Shown: positions 45,075-54,967, counted from the stretch's first letter. The stretch is 64,000 bases of DNA from an uncultured Vampirovibrio sp. (GCA_910578465.1 CAJTPW010000002.1:186001-250000); one strand, 5' to 3'. Notes: generated from the letters alone by a model not told the origin. Translations and numbers: made by a program.

Positions 45075-46447
45075 AGGCCGATATCAACTCCCGACATTAT
45101 TTTAAGCTCTTCCAACTTAGAGGTTATATTTATTATATTTTTTTCACATTCATATTCTTGATTCAACAATTCTGCTTTTGTTGATAATAAATCGTTTTGT
45201 TCAGCCAGCTTGTTTGCTTTAAGCCTATTTACAGCCTCTAATTTTTCTTTAACAGACAATAAAAGGTTTTTATTAATGTTTAATTCATCTTGATATGTTT
45301 CGTAAGACTTATAACTTTTTTGATAATCTCTATTGAGCTCATTAAGCTTATTTTCTTTTTCAATTTTTAATTTTTCTATCTCAAGCTTAGTTTTTTTTCT
45401 GTTTGCTTTGTTTTTAAAACCGTCAAACAATGTGTATTGACTTGAAATGCCGACTACAAAGCTTCTTTGCTCAATATCTTGCATAGAAGAGTAATAATTA
45501 TGAGGATCTTGACCATATAAAGAATAACCTGCATATATTCTAAAAGATGGTAATAGCTGACGTTTTAGAATACTTAACTCCGACTTCTTTTTGTCAATTT
45601 CCAAATCATAATACTTTGATTCATAAGTTTCATCCGGGTTAAAGGTCAATATATTGTTAGTTTTTGAAGCCTCTGTGTTATTTGATTCAAAAGAATTAAC
45701 AGGAACAATGGCAAGCTCGTCAGAATTTTCGTTAATATTCCTAAAAAACAAATTCGTTAACTTATAATCAATATTTGTATGATATTTCAAATCTTCAAGG
45801 ATGTTTTTTAATTCAATTCTTGCCTCATCAATCTCGTTTTGAGTTTTTGCAATCTTTATTGCCTCATCCATTACAGAAAGCTTATTATTCATTCCTGCCT
45901 TAAATAATCTTTCTTTATTCTTAAACATATTTTCATACAAAGCCAATATTGCAGTTTTTGAATTTATTGAATAATTATATTGTTGTGCTTTCGTATAAAG
46001 GTCAAGAATTTTAAGTTTCAGTTCTTTTAATTTTAAATTGTATGAGATTTCTTTTTGTGCAAGTTCTTGCTTTGCTATATGAACTTTTTTGCCTTGTATG
46101 CCAAAATCAAGTAAATTATACGAAACAGTGAAATAAAGCATATCTCTATACTGTGTATAAGGTGTTATCATTGTATTTCCGGCATATGCATATGTACCAT
46201 ATCCATCATCCAAATCCTTATTGTACTCAGAATTAAATTGTAAACTTAAAGATGGATACCAATCTGCTCGTACTGACTTCAATTGAGTTTTACTTATTTC
46301 TATGTCAAAAATAGACATTTTTAACTCAAAAGAATTATCAATAGCAGATTTCAAAGTATCTTTGTATGTGTATTCTTCTGCACTTGCTCCAAGTGTTGCA
46401 AATATAATTATTACAAAAATAATATATAACTTTAATTTCTCTCTCAT
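45071..46447 (-). CDS. TolC-family outer-membrane channel
   Basis: This 458-residue protein has a signal peptide cleaved near GASA and the repeated long helices of a TolC channel, with paired NSFELKMS/KLEIEKLKIEKENK segments. It forms the outer-membrane exit duct of the type I system. It is the first secretion gene after the giant RTX gene and overlaps the ABC transporter gene by four bases. That TolC is encoded in the operon makes the exporter self-contained. Confidence 0.88.
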   Translation of the reverse strand: MREKLKLYIIFVIIIFATLGASAEEYTYKDTLKSAIDNSFELKMSIFDIEISKTQLKSVRADWYPSLSLQFNSEYNKDLDDGYGTYAYAGNTMITPYTQYRDMLYFTVSYNLLDFGIQGKKVHIAKQELAQKEISYNLKLKELKLKILDLYTKAQQYNYSINSKTAILALYENMFKNKERLFKAGMNNKLSVMDEAIKIAKTQNEIDEARIELKNILEDLKYHTNIDYKLTNLFFRNINENSDELAIVPVNSFESNNTEASKTNNILTFNPDETYESKYYDLEIDKKKSELSILKRQLLPSFRIYAGYSLYGQDPHNYYSSMQDIEQRSFVVGISSQYTLFDGFKNKANRKKTKLEIEKLKIEKENKLNELNRDYQKSYKSYETYQDELNINKNLLLSVKEKLEAVNRLKANKLAEQNDLLSTKAELLNQEYECEKNIINITSKLEELKIMSGVDIGL

Positions 46448-46468
46448 TTTCTGGTTTTATCATTAAAT

Positions 46469-46500
46469 AATGGGCTGATTAACAAAAAAACCAGCCCATT
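46469..46500 (-). terminator. Hairpin between giant RTX and exporter genes
   Basis: AATGGGCTG pairs with CAGCCCATT around a 14-base loop. It has no T-run on the minus strand, so it is better seen as a partial terminator or RNA-stabilising hairpin that would let the RTX gene be expressed more than the exporter genes. Confidence 0.6.
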
Positions 46501-46511
46501 ATATTAGTTAT

Positions 46512-49500
46512 TTAATTGTGCCAAGATGTAGCAATTAAATTCATCAAATCTGAATTATTTTTTACAGACTCAATTCCATCAAATTCAATTGCATTGTTTT
46601 GAGCATAAGCTGTCATATTTTGAATTATCTGATTAACATCATAATTTGTTATATATGTGCCATCTGACAATTCAAATTTTTCTATAGCATTGTCAGTATT
46701 GGCTTGATTAGTTATAGTAATTATATCTGAACCAGAATTGTTACCATAATCTATGATTAAATTATTGCCATCCTGATAAAATGCAATTTTATTTTTATCG
46801 ACATCTGCATCAAACAATACCCGGTCTTTTTTGCCTGAAGAATCTGATATATTATCTAGACCGTCATTTGCTTTGAAATAATATGTGTCATCTCCAGATT
46901 CACCATATAAGGTATCATTCCCGGCGCCACCAGAAATTATATCATTATGGTCACCACCATAAATTGTATCATTCCCGGCGCCACCATCTATAATATCATT
47001 ACCCGCATATCCATAAAGAATGTTATTGCCGGAATTACCTTGTATTATATTGTCAACGTTATTTCCTTTTCCTGTTGCATTTCCCGTTCCTGTTAATACA
47101 AGATTTTCCAAATTTACACCAAGTGTATAATCTAAATGTGTCTGAACCGTATCTATACCCTGATTGGCATGTTCTACAATAATATCTTTAGTGCTATCAA
47201 TAACATAAATGTCATCACCTTTTCCGCCAACCATTAAATCTGCACCTGTTCCGCCATCAAGATAATCATTGCCACCATTTCCGTATAAGACGTCGTTCCC
47301 GGCACCACCCAGCAGGTTGTCGCTTTGGTTGCTTCCATTAAGCGTATTGTTTGAACTATCTCCATTTAAGTTGTTAAAATACGAATTAACCGTAACTTCT
47401 TGTATTTTTTTATAAGAAGCGATTGTATTGTTAGAAATTACTCCCTGATAAATGTTTTGTTTTATCAAATAAGCATTATCATCAAAAACATACTCGTATT
47501 TAAATGCTTCGCTTGGCTTACCGTCCTTAAAATGCTCTGCTAAATATAAACGTCCCTCAGAATCATATGTATATTTTATTTCTTCATTTAAATACGGTGT
47601 CCATTTGTTGTTTATTGTTTTATATTTATAAATTTTTTCATTTATTACCCTGCAATCTGCATTATAAGTGTATATAGTTTTTTCGCTTTCTCTGGACCTA
47701 TACACAGGATAACTATACTCAATTCCATTGTATTTTGTATACTTAGTTTCCGAATATTGTTCATATTTTAGTATTTGACTTAGTTGGTAATTATTATTAT
47801 ATGTATATTCTATCTTATTTTTTATTACCTGAGTCCACTCTTGTTTTACACCACCCCAAAATACCGTTTCATTGTAACCCATCATTTCTGTAACAGATTG
47901 AATGTCCCCTAAATTATTATATGTATAAATTATTTCGTTTGTTTTGCGCATATTTCGATAGTCACTGTATGAATAGCTCAAATACTGTACGCTTTCAGGA
48001 TATGCTTTTGTTGTTGTTTGTCTTAACGGTTTTCCATCACTCGTGTATTCGTATTCTATAATTTCATCATTTCTTAATACCCATTGATATTTTGCAGTTG
48101 GAAGCGTGTTTGGAATTACCTTGTTATAACCAACCTGGGTTACCTTCTTTGTAATCAAGCCTGAATTATTATAAGTATAATTAACAACCTTGCTGTCACG
48201 CATTTTCCATTCAGTTCGAGTAGATGAACCAGACTTAACCTGTTCACTGTATGAAGAACGTGCGTATTCCTTTATCAATTGACCTGCTGCATTGTAAGTA
48301 TAATCAATAATTTCATCATTATGAATATTCCAATTCCATGTGGTAGTAGCACCAGACACAGTTTTATCGTCGTGACCTGCTTGAGTAACTTTTTTTGTAA
48401 TATTACCAGCTGCATTATATGTATAGGTGACAATTTTAGCGTCATGAATATCCCATACACTTTTTGTGGTTGTACCAGATTTAATTTGTCTATAATAACC
48501 CTCTTGCGTTAGCTCTCTTGTGATGCGCCCCGCAGAATCGTATGTATATGTTATTTTTTCATCTATATCTGTAGTATTCTTTTTATATATAGTCTTTGTG
48601 CTCAATCTTTTTGCAGAATCGTATGTAAAATCTATCGTGTTTTTAACAGTACTTGTGTTTTTTTGATAAATTGTAATTCTATTCACCAAACCATTTGAGC
48701 CGTATGTATATTTTTCAGTTGAGTTCAGCGCCTTTACATTGTAATTTTTAACTTCGCTCAATCTACCATTTGAATATATATATTCTTTCTGGGTCTTAAT
48801 TTGCCTTGTTGTTGCATAATTATCTTCATATATAACCTCTTTAAGAATTTGTCCACCAGAATTATATGTATATTCTTCAATGACATAACCTTTTGAGCTA
48901 TAAACGGTTTTAGAGACTATATTGCCTTGATCATTATATATAGTCTCGGATTTTAGTTCACCCTCTTCATAATATTCTCTGTCTATAGAACTTGATTTTG
49001 AACTAACATCTAAATAACTCACATCTGAATATAGATTTGGCTTAGATGGTTCTGCAAATAACTTATACAAATCCGTACCATCTATAAAACTTCCATCAGA
49101 AAACTCAAAACGCTCAATCCTACTCCCAAAAGCAAGGTTTGAATTTTTAATCGTAATTTTATCACTTGTACCATTAATTGTAACAATTAGATCATAGCCG
49201 ATTTTTGTAAATTTTGTATTACTCTTTGTTATTCCAACACCAAATATAATCTTATCTATAGCATTTGAATTTGGGCTATTTTCCTGAATTATATCCTGCT
49301 CATCACCAAGATTGAATATATAAGTATCAGCCCCTGCACCGCCTGCAAGAGTATCATTTCCCTTTCCGCCAATAAATGTATTGTTACTATCATTCCCGGT
49401 TATAATATTATTTGCAGCATTTCCAGTGCCTGTAATGCTTTCTTTTCCCGCAAGAACTAAATTTTCTATATTTGCACCAAGGGCATAATTGATATTTGTT

Positions 49501-52500
49501 ATAACTGTATCTATGCCCTCATTTGCATTTTCTATAATTGTGGCATCTGTTGTGTCAATAATATAGGTATCGTCACCAGTTCCGCCAATTAATGTGTCAG
49601 AGCCGCCATTGCCATATAATTTATCATTACCAGCTCCACCATTTAGAATATTATTACCTTTGTTACCTTCAATATAATTATCCATGCTGTTGCCGGTACC
49701 ATTCACATTTGTTTCACCAGTCAAAACAAGATTTTCAACATTTTCAGCATTAAGAGTGTAGCTTATGGAGGATTTAACAGTATCATTTCCCTCATCTTTA
49801 TTTTCAACAATTACATCGTTTGCATTTGTTTCATTAATGATATATGTATCATCACCTTTGCCGCCTTTAAGCGTATTTACGCCAGAACTGCCATCTAAAA
49901 TATTATCGTTGCCATTACCTGCGATTGTATTATTTAATTCATTACCCTTTCCATTAATTTCGCCAGAACCTATCAATTCAAGATTTTCAACATTATCTGG
50001 CAAGATATATGATACGTTACTTCTTATTGTGTCATTGCCTTCGTTTCCGTTTTCTATAACCTGATCACCGGCATTATCAATATAATAAATATCATCTCCG
50101 GCTCCGCCTTTCATTATATCTTTACCAAGACCGCCGATAATGGTATCATTTCCTCCACGACCTTCAATATAATCATTGCCAGATAATCCGTCTATCGTAT
50201 TGTCTTCATCATTACCTATAATTACATCATCATAACCCGTAGCAATAGTTGTAGATAAAAGATTATGAACATCGTCAGGAGTTATAATTACACCATTAGA
50301 AAATTCAATACTTTCTATTTTATAATCATCACTTAAAAACCAATTAAGAATGGTTATGGAATCAGACATATTTTTAATGCTAATTACTAAATCTTTATCA
50401 TTTCTACAATATGCAACATCTTCTTGATTAATACTTGGCCCAAACAATATTTTATCCGTACCCTGATAATCCATAATTATATCGTGACCATCGCCAAGAT
50501 TAAATTTATATGTAGTATCGCCTTCATGATTTATAATGGCATCATTGCCTTTTTTAGCTTCAATAATATCATTGCCGGCTGCACTTACAATAAAATTATC
50601 ATCATCTGTACCATTCAAAGAGTCTGCACCAATTGTATCGGTTATTGAATTAATTATCTGCTCAGCCTTAATTACAAGACCGTCCGCAAATATGAAATTT
50701 TCAACCCTCTGTTCTTTTGTTTTATACCAATTTTTAATAGTTAATTTATCGTCAGTACATTTTAATTCAAATATTAAGTCATCACCACGTTTTAATATTG
50801 TTACGTCTTTTTCTTTTATATCATTACCAAAAATAACAGTATCATTCCCCGCATCTATAAGTTGATCTTGATATACCCATTTATATTTCCATTTTTTAAA
50901 TATGTACCAACCACTTTGATACCATACTTGTCTGGCAACTTTTATCCAGCGTTCATCAATAATGACATCTTTCCCTTGACCATCATATATATATGTATCA
51001 TCACCATAGCCGCCTTGCAAATTATCATCTCCGGCGCCACCATCGAGAGTATCATTTCCATCGCCACCAATCAAGGTGTCATTACCATTCCCACCTGAAA
51101 GATAATCATCCCCAGCGCCACCGTTTAAAATATCATCACCATCCATACCGTATATTATATCTGCATTATCAGTTCCAGTGATAACATCATTACCTGTAGA
51201 TCCGATTACATACATTGGAGTATTGGGATTTAATATTTTCGTTTGACCATCGGCAAATTGCAATCCACTGTTAAGGTACGATATCAATGAAGCACCGTAT
51301 CCTTTTTCTGTAATAGAGTATGCCAGTTTGTTAACATCTAATGCTCCAGACATGCCTAAAACTTTAGTAATAAGATATGAAGCAAAAAATGCATCTTGAT
51401 TTGTAAGATTTGAAACAAGTTTTACATACGTATTATCATTATATATTATGGAATCATTAACAAAATCATAATTAATTTCAAACGCATTACCAATTTTTGT
51501 TTGAGCAATAAAATCAACAAAAGTCTTGTTTTTTATTTGTTTGTACACTTCTTCAATATAAAGTTTTTGCTCATTAGTAATATCATTCAAATCGATATTT
51601 AAAAATTTAGAGATTACATATGCCTTTTTAGCGCTAATAGTGCCGCACATTTCGGCATCGTCAATGGTGTTGGCACCAGTCCATTCGTACAATAAATTAT
51701 CCATATTATCATATACGATTTTTGCATTATCTTCATTATATAAAGTTTGCATTATCTCTAATAGTTTAGAATTTTGGCTTGCTTCAAGTTGTAAATCTTT
51801 TAATTGTCCATAACCTCTTATCCATGGCAAATCGACAGTTTCTTGTGATAACACATATTCACCACCATACTGAGTATAAATTTTATTATATGCATACAAT
51901 ACATCTGCAATAATTCCTTTGGTTCCATCTGTTTTTGTATAAGTAGATTCTTCTGTAATGTGATTAAAGTTATCCTTTTTATTTACAGTATGATAACCCA
52001 AGTTAATAGATGAAATACCTAATTCCGTTAAAGTCTTTAATTCTCCGGCATCAGTAAAGCCATTTTCATTAACGTCTTGCCATACTTTTAGATTTCCAAA
52101 TTGCTCATCTTTTTCATCAATAATATAGTCACCATTTGTATCATACTTTTTTAGATCTTCAAATCCTTTTGTATCTGTGCTTCCAAATAATTCGCTTTGA
52201 TTATCGATTATGCCATTATTGTTTTTATCAATAGCAAGCATGCCATCATCACCACTAGCCCATCCAAGTTTTTCCTTAAAACCATCATTATTCATATCAA
52301 AGTAGACATTACTTTTTGCAATATCCACTGTTTCTATCCCATCTCCGTCTAGATCTAAAACTAATGGATTATTACCAATTATAGTGCCACTTACATTAAG
52401 AATAACCTCGGGTACAACCGGGGTCTGCATTATTGGACTAAAAACAAGAAATAGCGCTTCACCTATAGTTTCAACAGCATTAAGTATTGTTCCTATAACA

Positions 52501-53558
52501 TTATATATTGATCCAAAAAAACCACCAGAGCTTGGGGGTGTTGTATACTGATAGCATATATTTGGAGCACTTGGTGTAGTGCCATTAATGCTTGGAATAA
52601 CTTGTCCGCCAGCACAAGGAATATAGAAATTTTTGTCAGCTGGAATCAATTTATCAACTTGAAGTTCTCCTTTTAAGGTGCTATCAATGGTTTTTACTAT
52701 TTCATTATAGTTGACTCCTTTTACCATTGATAACTCAAATGTACAAGATTCAGGTGAAGTTTTAAAACTTGAAAAATTTATTTTAAAATCAACTGTTTGC
52801 ATTTTAGTTGCCAAATTTCTAGCATTTTCACCCACTTTTAAAAAATTCACTGCATCATAAGAAGGAATATCGGTAATGTTAGGATTTGATAATGGATTAT
52901 TCAAGTCATATTTATTAAAATTATCAGGAAGATGACCAGAATAAGAATGATATATGGCATCTGCCAAAGTATATCGACCATCTATTGCTGCAAAACTATC
53001 GAGAAAATTATCAGGACCCGGAACGTATAAATTTTGTCCCAAGTGCTTACCAGCATTACCTACAAAATCAGTTTGGGTTATGTAATTTATAATATTATCA
53101 TTATATATTTCAGGAGTTGTGTCTAATGTTTTACCAGTAAACTCTAATGCTGCTTTTTGTATCCAAGGCTGAACCCCATATCCATTATTTCCTATAGCTT
53201 CTTTATTATAAATTGCCGCCATAGCCTCAGACAGACTCTGCCCCATTGAATTTCCAGTAAATATTACTCTTTTATTTTGAATTAACTGTTGAATTTGCTC
53301 GCTTTTATAAAAATCATTTAGAACTCGTAACTGATCAGGTATTTCGCCTCTAAACATTTGTAAATCAGTCGCTACATCCTTTGCATCATTTATTTCTGTA
53401 CCCCTAATTACGAACATCAGAGTATCATTTTTCTCAAATATTTCAAAATATAGTCCACTAATGTCATTATTATTTACCACAAGCTTGGATGTCCAACCTG
53501 AAGGTGGTGTATATTTCTCAACATTAATAAATATACATACTAAAATCTCTTGAATCAT
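46512..53558 (-). CDS. Giant RTX protein with lipase-like, EF-hand and YD-repeat regions (RTX-4)
   Basis: This open frame of 2348 residues is a large calcium-binding exoprotein. Residues 1-300 are lipase-like, with the nucleophile motif as FTGNSMGQ. A hydrophobic stretch follows at about 345-380, then EF-hand-like loops (DLDGDGIETVD, DKNNNGIIDNQSELFG) at about 395-560 and a helical domain. RTX blocks occur near 790-870, 1110-1160 and 1200-1420. About 550 residues of YD/Rhs-like repeats (YTYDSAGRIT, YTYNAAGNIT) fill 1520-2045, and a last RTX block and a T1SS-type tail follow. Its natural start seems to be frameshifted away. Downstream genes encode the exporter. Confidence 0.85.
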   Translation of the reverse strand: MIQEILVCIFINVEKYTPPSGWTSKLVVNNNDISGLYFEIFEKNDTLMFVIRGTEINDAKDVATDLQMFRGEIPDQLRVLNDFYKSEQIQQLIQNKRVIFTGNSMGQSLSEAMAAIYNKEAIGNNGYGVQPWIQKAALEFTGKTLDTTPEIYNDNIINYITQTDFVGNAGKHLGQNLYVPGPDNFLDSFAAIDGRYTLADAIYHSYSGHLPDNFNKYDLNNPLSNPNITDIPSYDAVNFLKVGENARNLATKMQTVDFKINFSSFKTSPESCTFELSMVKGVNYNEIVKTIDSTLKGELQVDKLIPADKNFYIPCAGGQVIPSINGTTPSAPNICYQYTTPPSSGGFFGSIYNVIGTILNAVETIGEALFLVFSPIMQTPVVPEVILNVSGTIIGNNPLVLDLDGDGIETVDIAKSNVYFDMNNDGFKEKLGWASGDDGMLAIDKNNNGIIDNQSELFGSTDTKGFEDLKKYDTNGDYIIDEKDEQFGNLKVWQDVNENGFTDAGELKTLTELGISSINLGYHTVNKKDNFNHITEESTYTKTDGTKGIIADVLYAYNKIYTQYGGEYVLSQETVDLPWIRGYGQLKDLQLEASQNSKLLEIMQTLYNEDNAKIVYDNMDNLLYEWTGANTIDDAEMCGTISAKKAYVISKFLNIDLNDITNEQKLYIEEVYKQIKNKTFVDFIAQTKIGNAFEINYDFVNDSIIYNDNTYVKLVSNLTNQDAFFASYLITKVLGMSGALDVNKLAYSITEKGYGASLISYLNSGLQFADGQTKILNPNTPMYVIGSTGNDVITGTDNADIIYGMDGDDILNGGAGDDYLSGGNGNDTLIGGDGNDTLDGGAGDDNLQGGYGDDTYIYDGQGKDVIIDERWIKVARQVWYQSGWYIFKKWKYKWVYQDQLIDAGNDTVIFGNDIKEKDVTILKRGDDLIFELKCTDDKLTIKNWYKTKEQRVENFIFADGLVIKAEQIINSITDTIGADSLNGTDDDNFIVSAAGNDIIEAKKGNDAIINHEGDTTYKFNLGDGHDIIMDYQGTDKILFGPSINQEDVAYCRNDKDLVISIKNMSDSITILNWFLSDDYKIESIEFSNGVIITPDDVHNLLSTTIATGYDDVIIGNDEDNTIDGLSGNDYIEGRGGNDTIIGGLGKDIMKGGAGDDIYYIDNAGDQVIENGNEGNDTIRSNVSYILPDNVENLELIGSGEINGKGNELNNTIAGNGNDNILDGSSGVNTLKGGKGDDTYIINETNANDVIVENKDEGNDTVKSSISYTLNAENVENLVLTGETNVNGTGNSMDNYIEGNKGNNILNGGAGNDKLYGNGGSDTLIGGTGDDTYIIDTTDATIIENANEGIDTVITNINYALGANIENLVLAGKESITGTGNAANNIITGNDSNNTFIGGKGNDTLAGGAGADTYIFNLGDEQDIIQENSPNSNAIDKIIFGVGITKSNTKFTKIGYDLIVTINGTSDKITIKNSNLAFGSRIERFEFSDGSFIDGTDLYKLFAEPSKPNLYSDVSYLDVSSKSSSIDREYYEEGELKSETIYNDQGNIVSKTVYSSKGYVIEEYTYNSGGQILKEVIYEDNYATTRQIKTQKEYIYSNGRLSEVKNYNVKALNSTEKYTYGSNGLVNRITIYQKNTSTVKNTIDFTYDSAKRLSTKTIYKKNTTDIDEKITYTYDSAGRITRELTQEGYYRQIKSGTTTKSVWDIHDAKIVTYTYNAAGNITKKVTQAGHDDKTVSGATTTWNWNIHNDEIIDYTYNAAGQLIKEYARSSYSEQVKSGSSTRTEWKMRDSKVVNYTYNNSGLITKKVTQVGYNKVIPNTLPTAKYQWVLRNDEIIEYEYTSDGKPLRQTTTKAYPESVQYLSYSYSDYRNMRKTNEIIYTYNNLGDIQSVTEMMGYNETVFWGGVKQEWTQVIKNKIEYTYNNNYQLSQILKYEQYSETKYTKYNGIEYSYPVYRSRESEKTIYTYNADCRVINEKIYKYKTINNKWTPYLNEEIKYTYDSEGRLYLAEHFKDGKPSEAFKYEYVFDDNAYLIKQNIYQGVISNNTIASYKKIQEVTVNSYFNNLNGDSSNNTLNGSNQSDNLLGGAGNDVLYGNGGNDYLDGGTGADLMVGGKGDDIYVIDSTKDIIVEHANQGIDTVQTHLDYTLGVNLENLVLTGTGNATGKGNNVDNIIQGNSGNNILYGYAGNDIIDGGAGNDTIYGGDHNDIISGGAGNDTLYGESGDDTYYFKANDGLDNISDSSGKKDRVLFDADVDKNKIAFYQDGNNLIIDYGNNSGSDIITITNQANTDNAIEKFELSDGTYITNYDVNQIIQNMTAYAQNNAIEFDGIESVKNNSDLMNLIATSWHN

Positions 53559-53607
53559 TTGCGTACTGCAATAAATCCAATTGCTTATCAGTTAACTCTA
53601 GTGCCAT
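53524..53607 (-). pseudogene. Frameshifted 5' start of the giant RTX gene
   Basis: An ATG at 53607, with the strong ribosome site GTGGAGGGGTT, opens a 27-codon frame, MALELTDKQLDLLQYANDSR then DFSMYIY and stop. Its beginning resembles RTX-1 (MTLTKEQLTNYTKLANAAYS). Removing one T of the ATTTA near 53530 would join it in frame to the giant protein's INVEKYTPPSGW. The gene is thus either frameshifted, phase-variable, or carries a sequencing or assembly error. Confidence 0.72.
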
Positions 53608-53621
53608 AACCCCTCCACATA

Positions 53622-54863
53622 TTAATCGACAATATTTGATGTAAATATTAAACCACGCTTTAAATTCTTATGGTAATCAGTTTTTCCTAAAAACAGTATT
53701 TGTTTTTCATTTAGCTTTACAGCTTTGCCAACAATTTTTGGCTTCATCTTTTTAGTAGGATATGTTTTAAAATTTTTTATATCAATTATTTCTTCTTTTA
53801 TGCCTGCACCGTTTGCTATATACACATACCTGTCATTAAGCAGGATTAAATCTGAATTTGTACAGTTTCCAACAGCATATCTTATTTTGCCAACAGTAGT
53901 TGAGGAATTATTTTTCGGATTATACAATTCTATATCTTGAATATAGTTTTGCCACCAATGAAATCCGTTATGATGCTTCTTGTAAAATGGATATAAATTT
54001 TTATTATAAACATTTATATCTAATTCTTTATCATGTTTGTGTCCCAAACCCCCAATAATCAAAACATTTTTATCAGGCAATGTAATTGCACATGAACTAT
54101 ATCTTGCTTTATTAAGATTTCCTTTTAGCTCAAAACCTTTCTTTTGTGAATATTCTTCAACATTATCCGAAATAATATACCCGTCGCCTTTTCGTGGACT
54201 TATTGTATTGTTTAACTTGCCGTAAGAAACATTATTCATTACCCATCCGCCAAATAATAAAAATGATGTTTTTGAAAAATACAACAAATCGGAGTACATT
54301 CTGTCATAATTTATTTCGGGTAATTGCTTAACTTGTTTAGTCAATGGATTGTAGCAAAATTTAACATCGCAAATATACCCGTCATCAAGCATAACAGTGT
54401 AATCACCAATTCTTTTGGGGAGTGTGTCTGTTTTTGAAAAAGTACCAGTTTTAGGATTATATATTTCAACATCATTTGTATAGCCGTCCAAAGATTGTGT
54501 TTGACCACCAATAATTACAACTCTGCCGTCTTTTAACAAGTAAGAATTATGGTTATGTCTTTTGTGCAGCATTGAACCTGTAGACTTAAAGATATTTTCT
54601 TTTGGATAATATATTTCGGCCGTATTAGTATATCCTTTTTCTTTTATATAACCACCGGTTATTAAAACATTTCCGTCAGCCATAAGTACAGCAGATAGTT
54701 CATTTCCTCTCGCTTCGACCATATTTCCCGTTTTTTCCCAATGACCAATTTCCCGTTCTAAAAACAAACCGCTGTATTTTTTGCAAATCAAAATAAGCAA
54801 GCAACAAGCAATAAAACATAGAAAAACAATAACTTTTTTTTGCAACAATAACCTATTTTTCAT
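53622..54863 (-). CDS. Membrane-anchored kelch-type beta-propeller (kelch-4)
   Basis: This 413-residue protein has an N-terminal anchor helix at about 9-27 with cysteines (FLCFIACCLLILICKK), possibly a lipoprotein variant, then kelch units such as MADGNVLITGG, LKDGRVVIIGG, LPDKNVLIIGG, each followed by a YNPKT-type turn. It ends 15 bases before the RTX-4 start codon and is transcribed in the same direction, the fourth example of this gene order. It diverges from the other three kelch proteins outside the repeats. Confidence 0.8.
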   Translation of the reverse strand: MKNRLLLQKKVIVFLCFIACCLLILICKKYSGLFLEREIGHWEKTGNMVEARGNELSAVLMADGNVLITGGYIKEKGYTNTAEIYYPKENIFKSTGSMLHKRHNHNSYLLKDGRVVIIGGQTQSLDGYTNDVEIYNPKTGTFSKTDTLPKRIGDYTVMLDDGYICDVKFCYNPLTKQVKQLPEINYDRMYSDLLYFSKTSFLLFGGWVMNNVSYGKLNNTISPRKGDGYIISDNVEEYSQKKGFELKGNLNKARYSSCAITLPDKNVLIIGGLGHKHDKELDINVYNKNLYPFYKKHHNGFHWWQNYIQDIELYNPKNNSSTTVGKIRYAVGNCTNSDLILLNDRYVYIANGAGIKEEIIDIKNFKTYPTKKMKPKIVGKAVKLNEKQILFLGKTDYHKNLKRGLIFTSNIVD

Positions 54864-54910
54864 ACGATTTATTTCCCATTTTCTATGTAAATACCAACTT
54901 AAACTTTACA

Positions 54911-54945
54911 CTATAGCAGATTAGTATGATGAAAAAAGACCCATT
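54911..54945. repeat. 35-bp direct repeat, right copy (putative att site)
   Basis: Identical over 35 bases to 36879-36913. It starts 23 bases beyond the 3' end of tRNA-Arg and includes the distal arm of that gene's terminator. It also contains CTATAG, which on the minus strand could supply a TATAGT-type -10 box for kelch-4. Confidence 0.75.
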
Positions 54946-54958
54946 CAAGGGTCTTTTT
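54932..54958 (-). terminator. Terminator of tRNA-Arg
   Basis: AAAAAGACCC pairs with GGGTCTTTTT around ATTCAA; both strands have T-runs. Only the half nearest kelch-4 is duplicated at the left end of the island. Confidence 0.9.
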
Positions 54959-54967
54959 GAATTAAAA

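Larger units (their letters stand above)
36879..54945. mobile_element. Putative integrated element of 18 kb next to tRNA-Arg
   Basis: The interval is bounded by an exact 35-bp direct repeat, the right copy lying just downstream of tRNA-Arg(UCU). It carries a DnaB-like helicase, an XRE regulator, a candidate small RNA, two lineage-type proteins with NFG/NFKG motifs, and a kelch plus giant RTX cassette with its type I exporter. No integrase, recombinase or transposase is recognisable inside, so movement would need one in trans or has been lost. Base composition is more AT-rich than the flanking core genes. Confidence 0.6.

Noticed and set aside
46860..51200. Tandem DNA repeats or a CRISPR-like array
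   Set aside because: The periodicity is 27 bases from GGxGxDxLx protein nonapeptides with variable codons. No identical repeats with unique spacers were found, and no CRISPR array or cas gene is in the window.
36879..54945. Prophage or conjugative element with identifiable integration genes
   Set aside because: I found no integrase, terminase, capsid, relaxase or conjugation ATPase. Only helicase, regulators and cargo are visible, so I call it a putative integrated element and no more.
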